DNA of 64,000 nt from NCBI GenBank assembly GCA_017465405.1, contig JAFTWG010000001.1, positions 1-64,000 on the forward strand, given 5' to 3'. Source of the stretch: Alphaproteobacteria bacterium (GTDB lineage: Bacteria; Pseudomonadota; Alphaproteobacteria; RF32; CAG-239). Shown here piece by piece: positions 6,988-16,024 of the stretch. Each line of letters begins with the position of its first letter. Position 1 is the stretch's first letter. The notes under the pieces are model-generated. The model ran no database searches. It was not told the origin of the DNA and worked only from the letters and a program-made list of their open reading frames with translations. The translations under genes were made by a program, and so were the position numbers.

Positions 6988-8280
6988 ATGCAAAAACGCA
7001 ACAAATGGCAATTATACCAAAATGAACTGGAACAAATGTTCTGTAGCCATATTCATACAGCAACCATAAAAAGCGGACGAAAGTATTATTCTTTGGCTCA
7101 AGAAAAAATTAAAGAACTTATTTCTGTTGAAGGTTTTTCAGACAAATTTTATAAGAGAATGCAACAATATCTTTCTCACCCCATCCCTTTTTCGATTATT
7201 ATCCCCGTCTATAATACGGAAAACTACTTAAAACAATGCCTTGATAGCATTATAACCCAAACTATAGATTTATTTGAAATTATATGTATTGACGATGGTT
7301 CAACAGATAACAGTTTAAATATATTGAAAGAATATGCTAAAAAATATGATAATATAACTGTTATTTCGCAGAAAAATCAAGGAGTTTCCGCTGCTCGAAA
7401 TAAAGGCTTAGAAGTAGCTCAAGGGCGATATATATTATTTGTTGACTCTGATGATTTCATTGAACCGAATTTATTAGAAGAAACATACAGAAAAATGCAA
7501 TTTGATAGCTTGGAATGGCTATTGTATGGATTGCGTCACTATAACGATACAACTCAAGAATATAATTACCAAAAATATTATTCTCTGCCGGACAGACTGG
7601 GCAAATATACTATCTATGAAGGAACAGAAAATTTCAATACAATAATTAATTTACCTTGCGAATGCAGTAATAAAATTTTTCTTCAAGAAAATATTCAAAG
7701 AAACAATATGTTATTTGACACAAATCTTGAAACTGGAGAAGACGAATTTTTTAATATAAACTACATTTTAAATACACAAAAATTCGGTATACTTAAAGAG
7801 CATTTATACAATTATCGTTACCCACGCAAAGATTCCTTGTGTTATCAAAAACAATTAAAATCGTCCTCTTGCGTTTCATTAAATTTTATTGATAAATTCG
7901 GAAATTTAATTTTGAAACAAAGCGATATGATTATTCAAAGAAACCTTGTTGCAAAATATTTTCGTTATCTCAACAAAATATTATCGCTTCCTTGTGAAAG
8001 TATAGAAAAGTTTTATAGTGGACTTCAACTGGTGTTAAAAAACAACAAATCTATTTTACATTTGTATAAAAATACACATCCGGAAATTTGCGAAAAAGCC
8101 AGATATATCATAAAACACAGCTTTAAACAATATACGCGGAAACTTAAATATGACAACTTTATACAAGGAAAGACTATTAATACATTAAAAAACATACTCA
8201 ATTTTATAAAAGCATATTTATTGTTTCCATGGTATATTTACCAAATTTACACAAACGATAAAAATAAAGCTCCTCATTGA
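6988..8280 (+). CDS. Family 2 glycosyltransferase, second domain of a tandem protein
   Basis: Residues ~1-60 are the tail of the first GT2 domain. Residues ~66-290 form a complete second one: FSIIIPVYNTENYLKQCLDS, IDDGSTDNS, DSDDFIEP, and an E-T-G-E-D-E-F-F segment as the base motif. The C-terminal ~130 residues are basic and aromatic, with an amphipathic end (FPWYIYQIY) that may contact the membrane. No convincing RBS precedes ATG 6988, which fits its being the interior of a longer gene. Likely role: synthesis of O-antigen, capsule or another glycan. The stop codon lies inside the terminator hairpin. Confidence 0.75.
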   Translation: MQKRNKWQLYQNELEQMFCSHIHTATIKSGRKYYSLAQEKIKELISVEGFSDKFYKRMQQYLSHPIPFSIIIPVYNTENYLKQCLDSIITQTIDLFEIICIDDGSTDNSLNILKEYAKKYDNITVISQKNQGVSAARNKGLEVAQGRYILFVDSDDFIEPNLLEETYRKMQFDSLEWLLYGLRHYNDTTQEYNYQKYYSLPDRLGKYTIYEGTENFNTIINLPCECSNKIFLQENIQRNNMLFDTNLETGEDEFFNINYILNTQKFGILKEHLYNYRYPRKDSLCYQKQLKSSSCVSLNFIDKFGNLILKQSDMIIQRNLVAKYFRYLNKILSLPCESIEKFYSGLQLVLKNNKSILHLYKNTHPEICEKARYIIKHSFKQYTRKLKYDNFIQGKTINTLKNILNFIKAYLLFPWYIYQIYTNDKNKAPH

Positions 8281-8293
8281 GGAGCTTTGTTTT
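8266..8293. terminator. Bidirectional terminator between convergent genes
   Basis: Ten-bp stem AAAGCTCCTC/GAGGAGCTTT (8266-8275 with 8279-8288), with T-rich flanks on both strands. It closes the glycosyltransferase gene (+) and the MIF/rfb operon (-). Confidence 0.85.
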
Positions 8294-8639
8294 AACCTAA
8301 AAAGTTACCACCGATTGCCACCGTTGAAGCCGGCATATCAATTGTAACAATATTAATATTTCTCATTTCTACATTGGCAAAAGAACTTGCAAAATAATCT
8401 GTAAGTTTAGAAACTAAAATTTCTTTTTTATTACCGAAACCGATTGATTCCATATAAGACAAAATTCCCTTATTAGTTAATTTTCCTCCAAAAGACATAT
8501 TGTCATTTTTATTCAACAGCACAACAACGTAACCTATCGGTTTTCCCAATTCTACAGCTATCATTTCAGCAGCTTTTTCAACAAACTCTTCTTTAGAAAT
8601 TTTCAATTCTGCATTAGTGCAAACTTTTAAAAACGGCAT
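8292..8639 (-). CDS. MIF-family tautomerase
   Basis: A 115-residue protein of the macrophage migration inhibitory factor (MIF/D-dopachrome tautomerase) family. The catalytic Pro is residue 2 once the start at 8639 is used; AAGGAG sits 7 nt upstream, and starting further upstream would bury it. Other family marks are the LGKP segment with the conserved Lys, NMSFGG, and the SIG pair. The length is that of MIF and twice that of 4-oxalocrotonate tautomerases. MIF-like proteins typically tautomerise phenylpyruvate or dopachrome. No signal peptide is seen. It is the last gene of the rhamnose operon, starting 2 nt after the preceding gene ends. Confidence 0.85.
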   Translation of the reverse strand: MPFLKVCTNAELKISKEEFVEKAAEMIAVELGKPIGYVVVLLNKNDNMSFGGKLTNKGILSYMESIGFGNKKEILVSKLTDYFASSFANVEMRNINIVTIDMPASTVAIGGNFLG

Positions 8640-8640
8640 A

Positions 8641-9435
8641 TTATTCTCCTTGTTCCATATTGATAATATAATTAAAATCAGCAACCCATGCATCTATATT
8701 TTCAGGTAGTCCATAACCGGTTTCCATTGTAATATAGGCATTTTTTTCTGTTAAATCATTCAGATAATGTTTTAGCGGATAATTTCCTTCTCCAAAATGC
8801 AGGTGTTTGTCTTCTACACTCTTAATATCACCATCGCAAATATGATATACATCAGGTTTTAGCGCAAAAAAATCTGACAAATGTTTTTCTATATCCGCAT
8901 TTAAGGCATTAGCCGAACAAGTAGCATGAGAAAAGTCTAAACAAAAACCGCAGCCGCATTGCTCTTGAATATATTTTATTTCTTCTGCGGTTGTTCCGTG
9001 CAAAGGAGCATCGTCACTGGCATATAGAGGCAGATTTTCCACCACAATTCGTTTATCGTTAAAAATTTTAAACTGACGGGCAGTTTCTTTCAAATATTCA
9101 ACTCCATGGCCGCAACCTGCATGAACTACAATAGTTTTAGCCTGTAAAACATCGGCTGCATATTGTGATGAAGATAAAATTTGGCAATTTTCTTTTTCTT
9201 TACTTTTATCTCCGGCATCAAATCCCATAACATTATGCGGGGCATGTATTCTGACTTCAACACCTTTTGCCCAATCTGCAAAAGTATCAATATCTTCTTT
9301 AGGAGTTTGCGGCACCACCATCAATTCAATAAACATTCTATCCGCATTTTTACGTACAAAATCCAAACCTTGAGTAACAAGGTTTGGATTGTTTTGCACA
9401 TTATTACTGAATAATTTAAAACTGTATTTACGCAT
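8641..9435 (-). CDS. TIM-barrel sugar phosphate isomerase/epimerase-like protein
   Basis: A 264-residue protein with the xylose isomerase-like/AP endonuclease 2 TIM-barrel pattern. Metal-ligand candidates lie at the ends of strands: IHAPHN, VVHAGCGHG, VVENLP, FCLDFSHAT, YHICDGD, HLHFGEGNYP and the final METGYG. It overlaps rfbB by 8 nt and precedes the MIF gene in one operon. The substrate is not evident. A sugar or sugar-phosphate isomerase fits the operon; an endonuclease IV-type repair enzyme is less likely because the metal-site spacing is not the Nfo pattern. Confidence 0.7.
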   Translation of the reverse strand: MRKYSFKLFSNNVQNNPNLVTQGLDFVRKNADRMFIELMVVPQTPKEDIDTFADWAKGVEVRIHAPHNVMGFDAGDKSKEKENCQILSSSQYAADVLQAKTIVVHAGCGHGVEYLKETARQFKIFNDKRIVVENLPLYASDDAPLHGTTAEEIKYIQEQCGCGFCLDFSHATCSANALNADIEKHLSDFFALKPDVYHICDGDIKSVEDKHLHFGEGNYPLKHYLNDLTEKNAYITMETGYGLPENIDAWVADFNYIINMEQGE

Positions 9436-10438
9436 TTTTCAAATACCATTCTACCGTCTTAACAATTCCGCTGGCAAAATTTTCATCAGCTTTCCAGTTT
9501 AGTTCTGTTGTTAATTTTGTCGCATCAATAGCATAACGTCTGTCATGTCCGGGTCTGTCTTTAACAAAGACAACTAAATCCTTATATGATTTTCCGTTTG
9601 CTTGCGGCCGCTCCTTATCCAAAATAGAACAAATTGCATCTACAATTTCCAAATTATTTTTTTCATTATGTCCGCCGACATTATATGTTTCACCGCTTTT
9701 ACCGTTATGATAAATCAAATCTATTGCCTTACAATGATCTAACACATACAACCAATCACGCACGTTTTTACCATCACCGTAAATCGGTATATTTTTACCG
9801 GATAAAGCATTTGAGACAATCTTCGGAATAAGCTTTTCCGGATGTTGTTTCGGACCATAATTATTAGAGCAATTAGATACGGTAATATTCATTCCGTATG
9901 TTCTGTGATAAGCTCGAGCAATCATATCAGAAGAAGCTTTGGAAGAAGAATATGGAGAACTCGGATCATAAGGTGTCTTTTCGGTAAAATAACCGGTATC
10001 ACCCAGAGCACCATATACCTCATCAGTTGAAATATGGTGAAAACGACAATCTTCATAACCTGCTTTAACCTGATGAGGAGCATCCATCCAATATTTACGA
10101 GCCACATCCAAAAGTGTAAATGTTCCCAACACATTGGTTTCAATAAAAGCTTGCGGACCTGAAATAGAATTATCTACATGGCTTTCAGCCGCAAAGTGAA
10201 CAACACCTCGTATATCGTTTTCTTCAAAAAGCTTTTCAATCAATGCTCTGTCGCAAATATCACCTTGCACAAACATATAATTTTCAGCATTTTCGCATTC
10301 TTTCAAATTATCCAAATTTCCGGCATAAGTGAGTTTATCCAAATTTATAATTTTATATTGCGGATATTTTGCCACCATATATGGCACAAAATTAGAACCG
10401 ATAAATCCGGCACCACCGGTAACTAAAACAGATTTCAT
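9428..10438 (-). CDS. rfbB: dTDP-glucose 4,6-dehydratase
   Basis: Second step of dTDP-L-rhamnose synthesis: dTDP-glucose to dTDP-4-keto-6-deoxyglucose, NAD-dependent. It is a 336-residue extended SDR with GGAGFIGSN at the N-terminus, the dehydratase segment HISTDEVYG, and the catalytic pair in YSSSK. NNYGPKQHPEKLIP and the sugar-binding region are intact, and the length is normal. It lies third after rfbA and rfbC, 5 nt downstream of rfbD, and overlaps the TIM-barrel gene that follows. Confidence 0.95.
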   Translation of the reverse strand: MKSVLVTGGAGFIGSNFVPYMVAKYPQYKIINLDKLTYAGNLDNLKECENAENYMFVQGDICDRALIEKLFEENDIRGVVHFAAESHVDNSISGPQAFIETNVLGTFTLLDVARKYWMDAPHQVKAGYEDCRFHHISTDEVYGALGDTGYFTEKTPYDPSSPYSSSKASSDMIARAYHRTYGMNITVSNCSNNYGPKQHPEKLIPKIVSNALSGKNIPIYGDGKNVRDWLYVLDHCKAIDLIYHNGKSGETYNVGGHNEKNNLEIVDAICSILDKERPQANGKSYKDLVVFVKDRPGHDRRYAIDATKLTTELNWKADENFASGIVKTVEWYLKNA

Positions 10439-10443
10439 ATTCC

Positions 10444-11274
10444 TTATCCCTTCAAATTATTAATACATTCTTGCAAAGCTTCTTCCCAATGACGTATTTT
10501 TATCCCAAAATCAGTTTTAATTTTGCTCTTATTTAAAACTGAATATGACGGACGCACAGCCTTTGTCGGATATTGAGAACTTTCAATCGGAAAAACCTTA
10601 CAAGACAAATTTGATTTTTTCATAATTTCCACAGCAAAATCATACCAAGAACAAACGCCTTCATTTGAAAAATGATATATTTCTTTAGTACCTTTTTTTA
10701 GCTGCGGTAAAATTTCAACAATAGCTTGTGCTAAATCTTTAGCATAAGTAGGCGAGCCGATTTGATCAAAAACCACATTAAGGCTTTCTCGTTCAGCTCC
10801 TAATCTTTGCATTGTTTTTACAAAGTTATTACCAAATTCGGAATATAACCACGCTGTTCTTATAACCACAGCTGTTGAGGCATTTTCAATTACAGCTTTT
10901 TCACCTGCCAATTTCGTAACTCCGTAAACCGAACGAGGAGCTGTTTCATCACCTTCCTTATATGGCACACAATTTTGTCCGTCAAACACATAGTCTGTTG
11001 ATACATGAACCAACGGAACTCCCGTTTTGGCCAAATTTTCAGGACCGATTACATTTATTTTTTCAGCCAATTCAGGCTCATCTTCGGCTTTATCAACTGC
11101 GGTATAGGCCGCACAATTTATAATCGCCTCATATTTGTCTTTTGTAATATAGTCAGAAACTGCTGCTTCATCAGTAATATCAAGCTCTTCTCGGTCAACA
11201 TATTCGGCTTTGTTCTGCAACAACAAACGCAACTCATTTCCGAGTTGTCCGTTAGCACCAACAACTAAAAACAT
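10444..11274 (-). CDS. rfbD: dTDP-4-dehydrorhamnose reductase
   Basis: Last step of dTDP-L-rhamnose synthesis, reducing the 4-keto group with NAD(P)H. It has 276 residues with the Rossmann motif GANGQLGNEL, the segments INCAAYTAVDKAE and VHVSTDYVFDG, and the active-site Y-G-V-T-K. The start overlaps the rfbC end by 10 nt. The conserved region for binding the sugar nucleotide is present and the protein looks intact. Confidence 0.93.
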   Translation of the reverse strand: MFLVVGANGQLGNELRLLLQNKAEYVDREELDITDEAAVSDYITKDKYEAIINCAAYTAVDKAEDEPELAEKINVIGPENLAKTGVPLVHVSTDYVFDGQNCVPYKEGDETAPRSVYGVTKLAGEKAVIENASTAVVIRTAWLYSEFGNNFVKTMQRLGAERESLNVVFDQIGSPTYAKDLAQAIVEILPQLKKGTKEIYHFSNEGVCSWYDFAVEIMKKSNLSCKVFPIESSQYPTKAVRPSYSVLNKSKIKTDFGIKIRHWEEALQECINNLKG

Positions 11275-11810
11275 TCAATTTCCTCCAATAACGGATTGAC
11301 CTTATCTTTATCAGATAAAATTGCTTTATCGGTATCGATTTTCCAATCAATTCCCAACTTCGGATCATTGTAACGCAAACCGCCTTCAGAAGCTTTATTA
11401 TATACATTGTCACATTTATACGCAAAAACAGCTGTTTCGGAAAGCACCGAAAATCCATGTCCGAAACCTCTCGGTATCATTAGCTGACGACGATTTTCAG
11501 CACTTAATTCAACAGCAACATGTTTTCCGAAAGTCGGAGAATCTTTGCGCAAATCTACTGCAACATCAAGAACCGTGCCTTCTAAAACACGCACTAATTT
11601 AGCTTGAGCATATTCACCTTTTTGAAAATGGATACCTCTGATTGTGCCATATTTAGATTTAGATTGATTATCCTGAATAAAATCATAATCAATCCCTTGC
11701 TCTTTCAGCTTCTCTTTATTGTAACTTTCAAAAAAATAACCGCGTTCATCTTCAAACACTTGTGGCTCAATAATGAACACTCCCTCAATTTCTGTTTTAG
11801 AAACCTTCAT
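11265..11810 (-). CDS. rfbC: dTDP-4-dehydrorhamnose 3,5-epimerase
   Basis: Third-step enzyme of the rhamnose pathway, a cupin-fold epimerase. Conserved parts are RGIHFQ with the catalytic His, [16 protein letters not shown], and the RGFGHGF loop. About 181 residues, normal for the family. The start at 11810 is chosen because GAGGA lies 7 nt upstream; it sits inside the 3' end of rfbA (overlap 14 nt), which suggests translational coupling. Confidence 0.93.
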   Translation of the reverse strand: MKVSKTEIEGVFIIEPQVFEDERGYFFESYNKEKLKEQGIDYDFIQDNQSKSKYGTIRGIHFQKGEYAQAKLVRVLEGTVLDVAVDLRKDSPTFGKHVAVELSAENRRQLMIPRGFGHGFSVLSETAVFAYKCDNVYNKASEGGLRYNDPKLGIDWKIDTDKAILSDKDKVNPLLEEIECF

Positions 11811-12681
11811 GATAGTCCTCATAAACTCGTTTTAAATATGCTTTATAATCAGTGCCATCCTTGAGCTCATCAATAATTTTTAAAAGTTGTTTATTATCAA
11901 TAAAGCCTCTGCGATATGCAATTTCTTCAATACAAGCAATTTTCAAATCCTGACGTTTTTCAATAATTCCGATAAAGTTAGATGCTTCTAACAAAGATTG
12001 CGGAGTTCCGGCATCAAGCCAAGCATTTCCTCTTTTCATCGGCAAGACATTTAAGCGTCCTTCTTCCAAATACATTCTGTTCAAATCTGTAATTTCCAAT
12101 TCACCACGAGCCGAAGGCTTTAAGTTACGGGCTTTCTCAACAACGTCTGATTTATAGAAATACAAACCGACCACTGCATAATTTGACTTTGGTTGTTTGG
12201 GCTTTTCCTCAATGGAAACAGCTTTAAAATCTTTATCAAATTCAACCACACCAAATCTTTCCGGATCAGAAACGTGATAACCGAATACAGTACCTCCGGG
12301 GTTATTGGCAATTTCTTGACGAAACAATTTTAATTGTTCACCCATATAGAAAATATTATCTCCCAAAATCAAGCACACATCGTCATTGCCGATAAAATCA
12401 GCTCCGATTGTAAATGCCTGCGCGATTCCTTTCGGTTCTTCTTGTACTCGATATTCCAAATTCATTCCCAAACGAGAACCATCTCCAAACAAACGTTCAA
12501 TATTAGGTGTATCTTGCGGAGTTGAAATAATCAAAATATCTTTAATTCCGAACAACATCAAAGTTGAAAGCGGGTAATAAATCATCGGTTTGTCATAAAC
12601 CGGCAAAAGTTGTTTACTGGTAATACTGGTCAAAGGATAAAGCCTTGAACCGCTACCGCCAGCCAGAATAATACCTTTCAT
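11797..12681 (-). CDS. rfbA: Glucose-1-phosphate thymidylyltransferase
   Basis: First step of dTDP-L-rhamnose synthesis: glucose-1-phosphate plus dTTP to dTDP-glucose. It has 294 residues, with the nucleotidyltransferase signature [11 protein letters not shown] at the N-terminus, the metal-binding region ILGDN, and a conserved ISIEEKP-like segment ([10 protein letters not shown]). It is the first gene of a minus-strand operon rfbA-rfbC-rfbD-rfbB-TIM barrel-MIF. The 165 nt upstream to msrB is AT-rich and must hold the promoters of both divergent genes, but no clear hexamers can be named. Confidence 0.95.
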   Translation of the reverse strand: MKGIILAGGSGSRLYPLTSITSKQLLPVYDKPMIYYPLSTLMLFGIKDILIISTPQDTPNIERLFGDGSRLGMNLEYRVQEEPKGIAQAFTIGADFIGNDDVCLILGDNIFYMGEQLKLFRQEIANNPGGTVFGYHVSDPERFGVVEFDKDFKAVSIEEKPKQPKSNYAVVGLYFYKSDVVEKARNLKPSARGELEITDLNRMYLEEGRLNVLPMKRGNAWLDAGTPQSLLEASNFIGIIEKRQDLKIACIEEIAYRRGFIDNKQLLKIIDELKDGTDYKAYLKRVYEDYHEGF

Positions 12682-12846
12682 TTTTTAATCCTCTATAGTT
12701 TAACTTTAATGGTTCCATAGTATAACGATACACATATAAATCAAGATTATATTTTTTCTATCAACAGTAGAATTACAACCAAAGTTTATACTTAAATTTA
12801 GCAAAAAAGATAATATCTATATTTTGAATAAATAAAGGATATACAA

Positions 12847-13212
12847 ATGCAAAACCTTTCGGAAGAACAATACAAAATTTTACGCCACAAAGGAACCGAA
12901 CCTGCATTTTCAGGCAAATATTATTTATTTAGCCAAGAAGGAATTTATGTTTGTGCCGCATGCGGAAACCCTATTTTCACTTCAGAACAAAAATTTGATT
13001 GCGGTTGCGGATGGCCGAGTTTCGATTCGGCGCTTCCCGGAAGTGTAAAACTGTTACCGGATTACAGTTGCGGAACTAAAAGAACGGAAGTATGCTGTGC
13101 TAACTGTCACTCTCATCTGGGACACGTTTTTGACGATGGTCCGACTTTAACCGGAACTCGTTTTTGCATCAACTCACTTGCTATGGATTTTCATCCGCGA
13201 CAAAAACACTAA
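12847..13212 (+). CDS. msrB: Peptide-methionine (R)-S-oxide reductase
   Basis: Repairs oxidised methionine, specific for the R-sulfoxide. It has 121 residues. Structural zinc is bound by two CxxC pairs (CAACGNP and CCANCHSH), and the catalytic Cys lies in RFCINSLAMDF. The conserved CGCGWPSFD and LGHVF segments are present, and the length suits a free-standing MsrB. An AAAGGA RBS precedes it. It ends convergently with the next gene, overlapping by 4 nt. Confidence 0.95.
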   Translation: MQNLSEEQYKILRHKGTEPAFSGKYYLFSQEGIYVCAACGNPIFTSEQKFDCGCGWPSFDSALPGSVKLLPDYSCGTKRTEVCCANCHSHLGHVFDDGPTLTGTRFCINSLAMDFHPRQKH

Positions 13213-14123
13213 AGAAATGCTTTAGTTTCCTTTATAATTGTTTTTTGTAATAAATCACTACCATGTCCGATATCAGGAACAATAACCAGTTTGGAATTAG
13301 GCATAACCTTATGCAAGTCATAAGCTCCCTGAACAGGGCATACAAAATCCAAACGATTATGAACAATCAAAGTCGGAATGTGCTTAATTTTTGCAATATT
13401 ATCCATAATGTAGCCGTCTTCAAGCATAAATTCTTTTGCCGCATAATTTATGTAAACCCGTGTAGAAGCTATATCATCTGCCGTGATTTCGCCAAATTCT
13501 AACGACGGATTTAGTTTTCCCAACACCCATTCATATCGACCATATAAACTTACGGCCTTAACCTGTTCCACCAAATTTTCCGAATTTATCATTTCGGCAA
13601 AAGCTTTCGCTATCGACTGATTATTTGGGGTTTCATTTTTCATTTTTTCTAACATATCCGGATAAAACAAACCGCTCTGATTTTCAAGCCAATCGACACC
13701 GGCTTTGTCTGCCAAAAAAATCTGGCTAACAAAAAGTTTTTTTACTCTTTTAGGATTTTTTATCGCAAATAATAAAGCCAAGGTTGACCCCCAAGAACCG
13801 CCTTTTACGATAACTTCGTCTTTTATATTTAAATATTCAAGCAGTCGTTCGGCATCTTCCAACAGTTTCTGAGTGGTATTATTTTTCATTTCTCCGGCAG
13901 GAAGCGACTTTCCTCCACCTCGTTGATCAAATAGTATCATACGATACTTTTTACGGTCAAAACTGTATGTATGTTTAATCTTAGCCGAACCACCCGGACC
14001 TCCGTGAAATATAAGAACAGGCTCTCCTTTAGGATTTCCCGCTTCCATAAAATATACTTTATGTCCGTCTTTTTCGGGCAGATAGCCGGAATTGTAAATT
14101 TTAGGCTTAAACCAATTAAACAT
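13209..14123 (-). CDS. Alpha/beta hydrolase, prolyl iminopeptidase-like
   Basis: A 304-residue alpha/beta hydrolase. The oxyanion-hole motif HGGPGG and the nucleophile elbow GGSWGS are diagnostic of the proline iminopeptidase (S33) group. DQRGGGKS between them supports this, and the catalytic Asp and His lie near N-R-L-D-F and D-I-G-H-G at the C-terminus. There is no signal peptide, so it is probably cytoplasmic and removes N-terminal proline from peptides. Related S33 enzymes hydrolyse other small substrates, so the specificity is moderately sure. It starts 1 nt after the stop of the GNAT-like gene, implying an operon. Confidence 0.8.
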   Translation of the reverse strand: MFNWFKPKIYNSGYLPEKDGHKVYFMEAGNPKGEPVLIFHGGPGGSAKIKHTYSFDRKKYRMILFDQRGGGKSLPAGEMKNNTTQKLLEDAERLLEYLNIKDEVIVKGGSWGSTLALLFAIKNPKRVKKLFVSQIFLADKAGVDWLENQSGLFYPDMLEKMKNETPNNQSIAKAFAEMINSENLVEQVKAVSLYGRYEWVLGKLNPSLEFGEITADDIASTRVYINYAAKEFMLEDGYIMDNIAKIKHIPTLIVHNRLDFVCPVQGAYDLHKVMPNSKLVIVPDIGHGSDLLQKTIIKETKAFL

Positions 14124-14124
14124 A

Positions 14125-14976
14125 TCACACCTCTTTTAACATTTTTATTTGTTCTTCTGTTTGTTGTTCTAACAGCAAAGGAATATCATTATCTATCATT
14201 ATTTGCAACTGTCTCATCATTTTATCCATTCCGCAATGCCTGAAATTATAAGGATTTTTCTCGCCATTTACATCTTCATTAAAACAACAAATATATTCAT
14301 ATAAATCTTTAGCATTAAAATTATGATAATTATCGGCATTGTACATATATAGCAGTAAAGTTTCGCACATACCGTTTTTTATGTCTTCTTCATTTTTACA
14401 AGGCGATAAAGGACCTTGAACATAGTCAATCCCTATTTTTTTAGCCCCATATTTTCTTTCTATCAAATCACATCTTTTTTTAGGAGACATACAGTCCACC
14501 AACGGATCAGGATTATCCTCATCATAGTTTATTTTATCCGGATTGTTTGCTTCCCACAATATGGCTTTTAACGGTTCATTATTTATTTTTGAGTTTATAT
14601 TTTGCAATCTTTTTTCTACATATTCGCATATTTGTTTTCCGCTTAACACTTTTGAATATTTTTTATCTCTGACAAGATATTCCACCAATCCGCAACTGCT
14701 TTTTCCGGCAATTCCTCCAACAGCAAATCCTATAACTTCGGGATTTTCACTCATTAAATTATAGCCGAACGCCACATATACATGTTGTCCTTTTTCAACT
14801 CCTGAATTCAAATTTTCCAACCAATATTCGACTTTTTCCTGTTCATTCGGCAACGGAAAAGTTTGATTATACAAACCATCATGAATTTTTATCAACAAAC
14901 TTGTAGCCGTATCAATTTGCTTTATATCTTTATTTTCAAATATCTCGGTAAAATCTGCTATTTCAATATCAATCAT
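14125..14976 (-). CDS. Putative GNAT-like acetyltransferase
   Basis: A 283-residue soluble protein. The central stretch (residues ~65-115: HVYVAFGYN, VIGFAVGGIAG, GLVEYLVRDKKY followed by a helix) resembles the beta4-beta5/acetyl-CoA region of GNAT N-acetyltransferases. The N-terminal helix and a Cys-containing C-terminal helical region (YICCFNEDV) are not recognised. The substrate is unknown. The assignment is from pattern only. It is the promoter-proximal gene of a pair with the iminopeptidase-like hydrolase. Confidence 0.5.
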   Translation of the reverse strand: MIDIEIADFTEIFENKDIKQIDTATSLLIKIHDGLYNQTFPLPNEQEKVEYWLENLNSGVEKGQHVYVAFGYNLMSENPEVIGFAVGGIAGKSSCGLVEYLVRDKKYSKVLSGKQICEYVEKRLQNINSKINNEPLKAILWEANNPDKINYDEDNPDPLVDCMSPKKRCDLIERKYGAKKIGIDYVQGPLSPCKNEEDIKNGMCETLLLYMYNADNYHNFNAKDLYEYICCFNEDVNGEKNPYNFRHCGMDKMMRQLQIMIDNDIPLLLEQQTEEQIKMLKEV

Positions 14977-15103
14977 ACAATACCTTAATTTTAATTATAC
15001 TTTGAAAAAGTTTAGCATAGCACTTTTTACTGTCAAGCTTTACCTTTTGTTTAGCATTTTTACCTAATATATAATAAATAGTAATAGCAAAGGATAACAT
15101 CAA

Positions 15104-15901
15104 ATGAGATTAATTATAAATTCGGATTATGACAAATGCTCACGTTGGGCTGCCGATTATGTTGCTTATAAAATTAAAGCAGCACGCCCGACTAAAGAAA
15201 AGCCTTTTGTCATGGCAATTCCGGCCGGAAGCTCCCCGCTCGGAATGTTCAAACTTTTGATTGAAATGTTCAAGAAAGGAAAAATTTCTTTTCAAAATGT
15301 AGTATTTTTCAATATGGTTGAATATGTCGGTTTACCAAACAATGATATAAAAAGTTTTCACTATGCTTTATGGGAAAATTTTTTCCAACATATTGACGCA
15401 AGACAACAAAATATCCATTTATTGAACGGACAAGCTAAAGATTTTGCCAAAGAGTGTAAAAACTATGAAAAACTCATCCGTAGCTACGGAGGTATCGATT
15501 TACTTATCGGCGGAGTTGGCGAAGACGGACATATTGCTCTCAATGAACCCGGTTCATCACTGGTTTCTCGCACCAGATTAAAAGCCCTAAATCGTAATAC
15601 CTTACGTGCAAATGCTCGCTTCTTTAATGACGATGTAAACCAAGTTCCAAAAACTGCGGTTACAATCGGTATTGCAACCATTATGGATGCCAAAGAAGTT
15701 ATGATTATAGCTTCCGGTGATAAAAAAGCAGAGGCTGTCCATTGTGCTGTTGAAGGAAGTGTTAACCACATGTGTCCTATCAGTATTTTACAAATGCACG
15801 AACATGCAATGATTGTTTGTGATGAAGATGCAACCTCAAAACTCAAAGCCGATACGGTGAGATATTTTAACGATAATGAAGAAACCAAATTCGGAAAATA
15901 G
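15104..15901 (+). CDS. nagB: Glucosamine-6-phosphate deaminase homologue with altered active site
   Basis: A 265-residue homologue of NagB, which converts glucosamine-6-phosphate to fructose-6-phosphate and ammonia. It aligns without gaps to the E. coli numbering as far as I can check. Asp141, His143 and Glu148 of GGVGEDGHIALNEP are present, as are NEPGSSL and the RFF-N-DVNQVPK segment. Position 72, the proton-transfer Asp in NMDEYVGLP, is Val here (GTT at 15317-15319; Asp would be GAT). The phosphate loop reads AIPAGSSP instead of GLPTGGTP. Activity is therefore doubtful, though the rest looks constrained. No nagA or nagE is adjacent. A terminator follows. Confidence 0.85.
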   Translation: MRLIINSDYDKCSRWAADYVAYKIKAARPTKEKPFVMAIPAGSSPLGMFKLLIEMFKKGKISFQNVVFFNMVEYVGLPNNDIKSFHYALWENFFQHIDARQQNIHLLNGQAKDFAKECKNYEKLIRSYGGIDLLIGGVGEDGHIALNEPGSSLVSRTRLKALNRNTLRANARFFNDDVNQVPKTAVTIGIATIMDAKEVMIIASGDKKAEAVHCAVEGSVNHMCPISILQMHEHAMIVCDEDATSKLKADTVRYFNDNEETKFGK

Positions 15902-15905
15902 CAGC

Positions 15906-15932
15906 AAGCCGTCATTTTGACGGCTTTTTTCT
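15906..15932 (+). terminator. Terminator of nagB
   Basis: Nine-bp stem AAGCCGTCA/TGACGGCTT followed by TTTT, starting 5 nt after the stop codon. Confidence 0.9.
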
Positions 15933-16024
15933 TATTTTATTAAAGATAAAACTTGAAAGCTGAAAATATTAATGCTACATTTATCTATATCTCTAGATTA
16001 TTAACATATTAAAAACTGCAGTGT

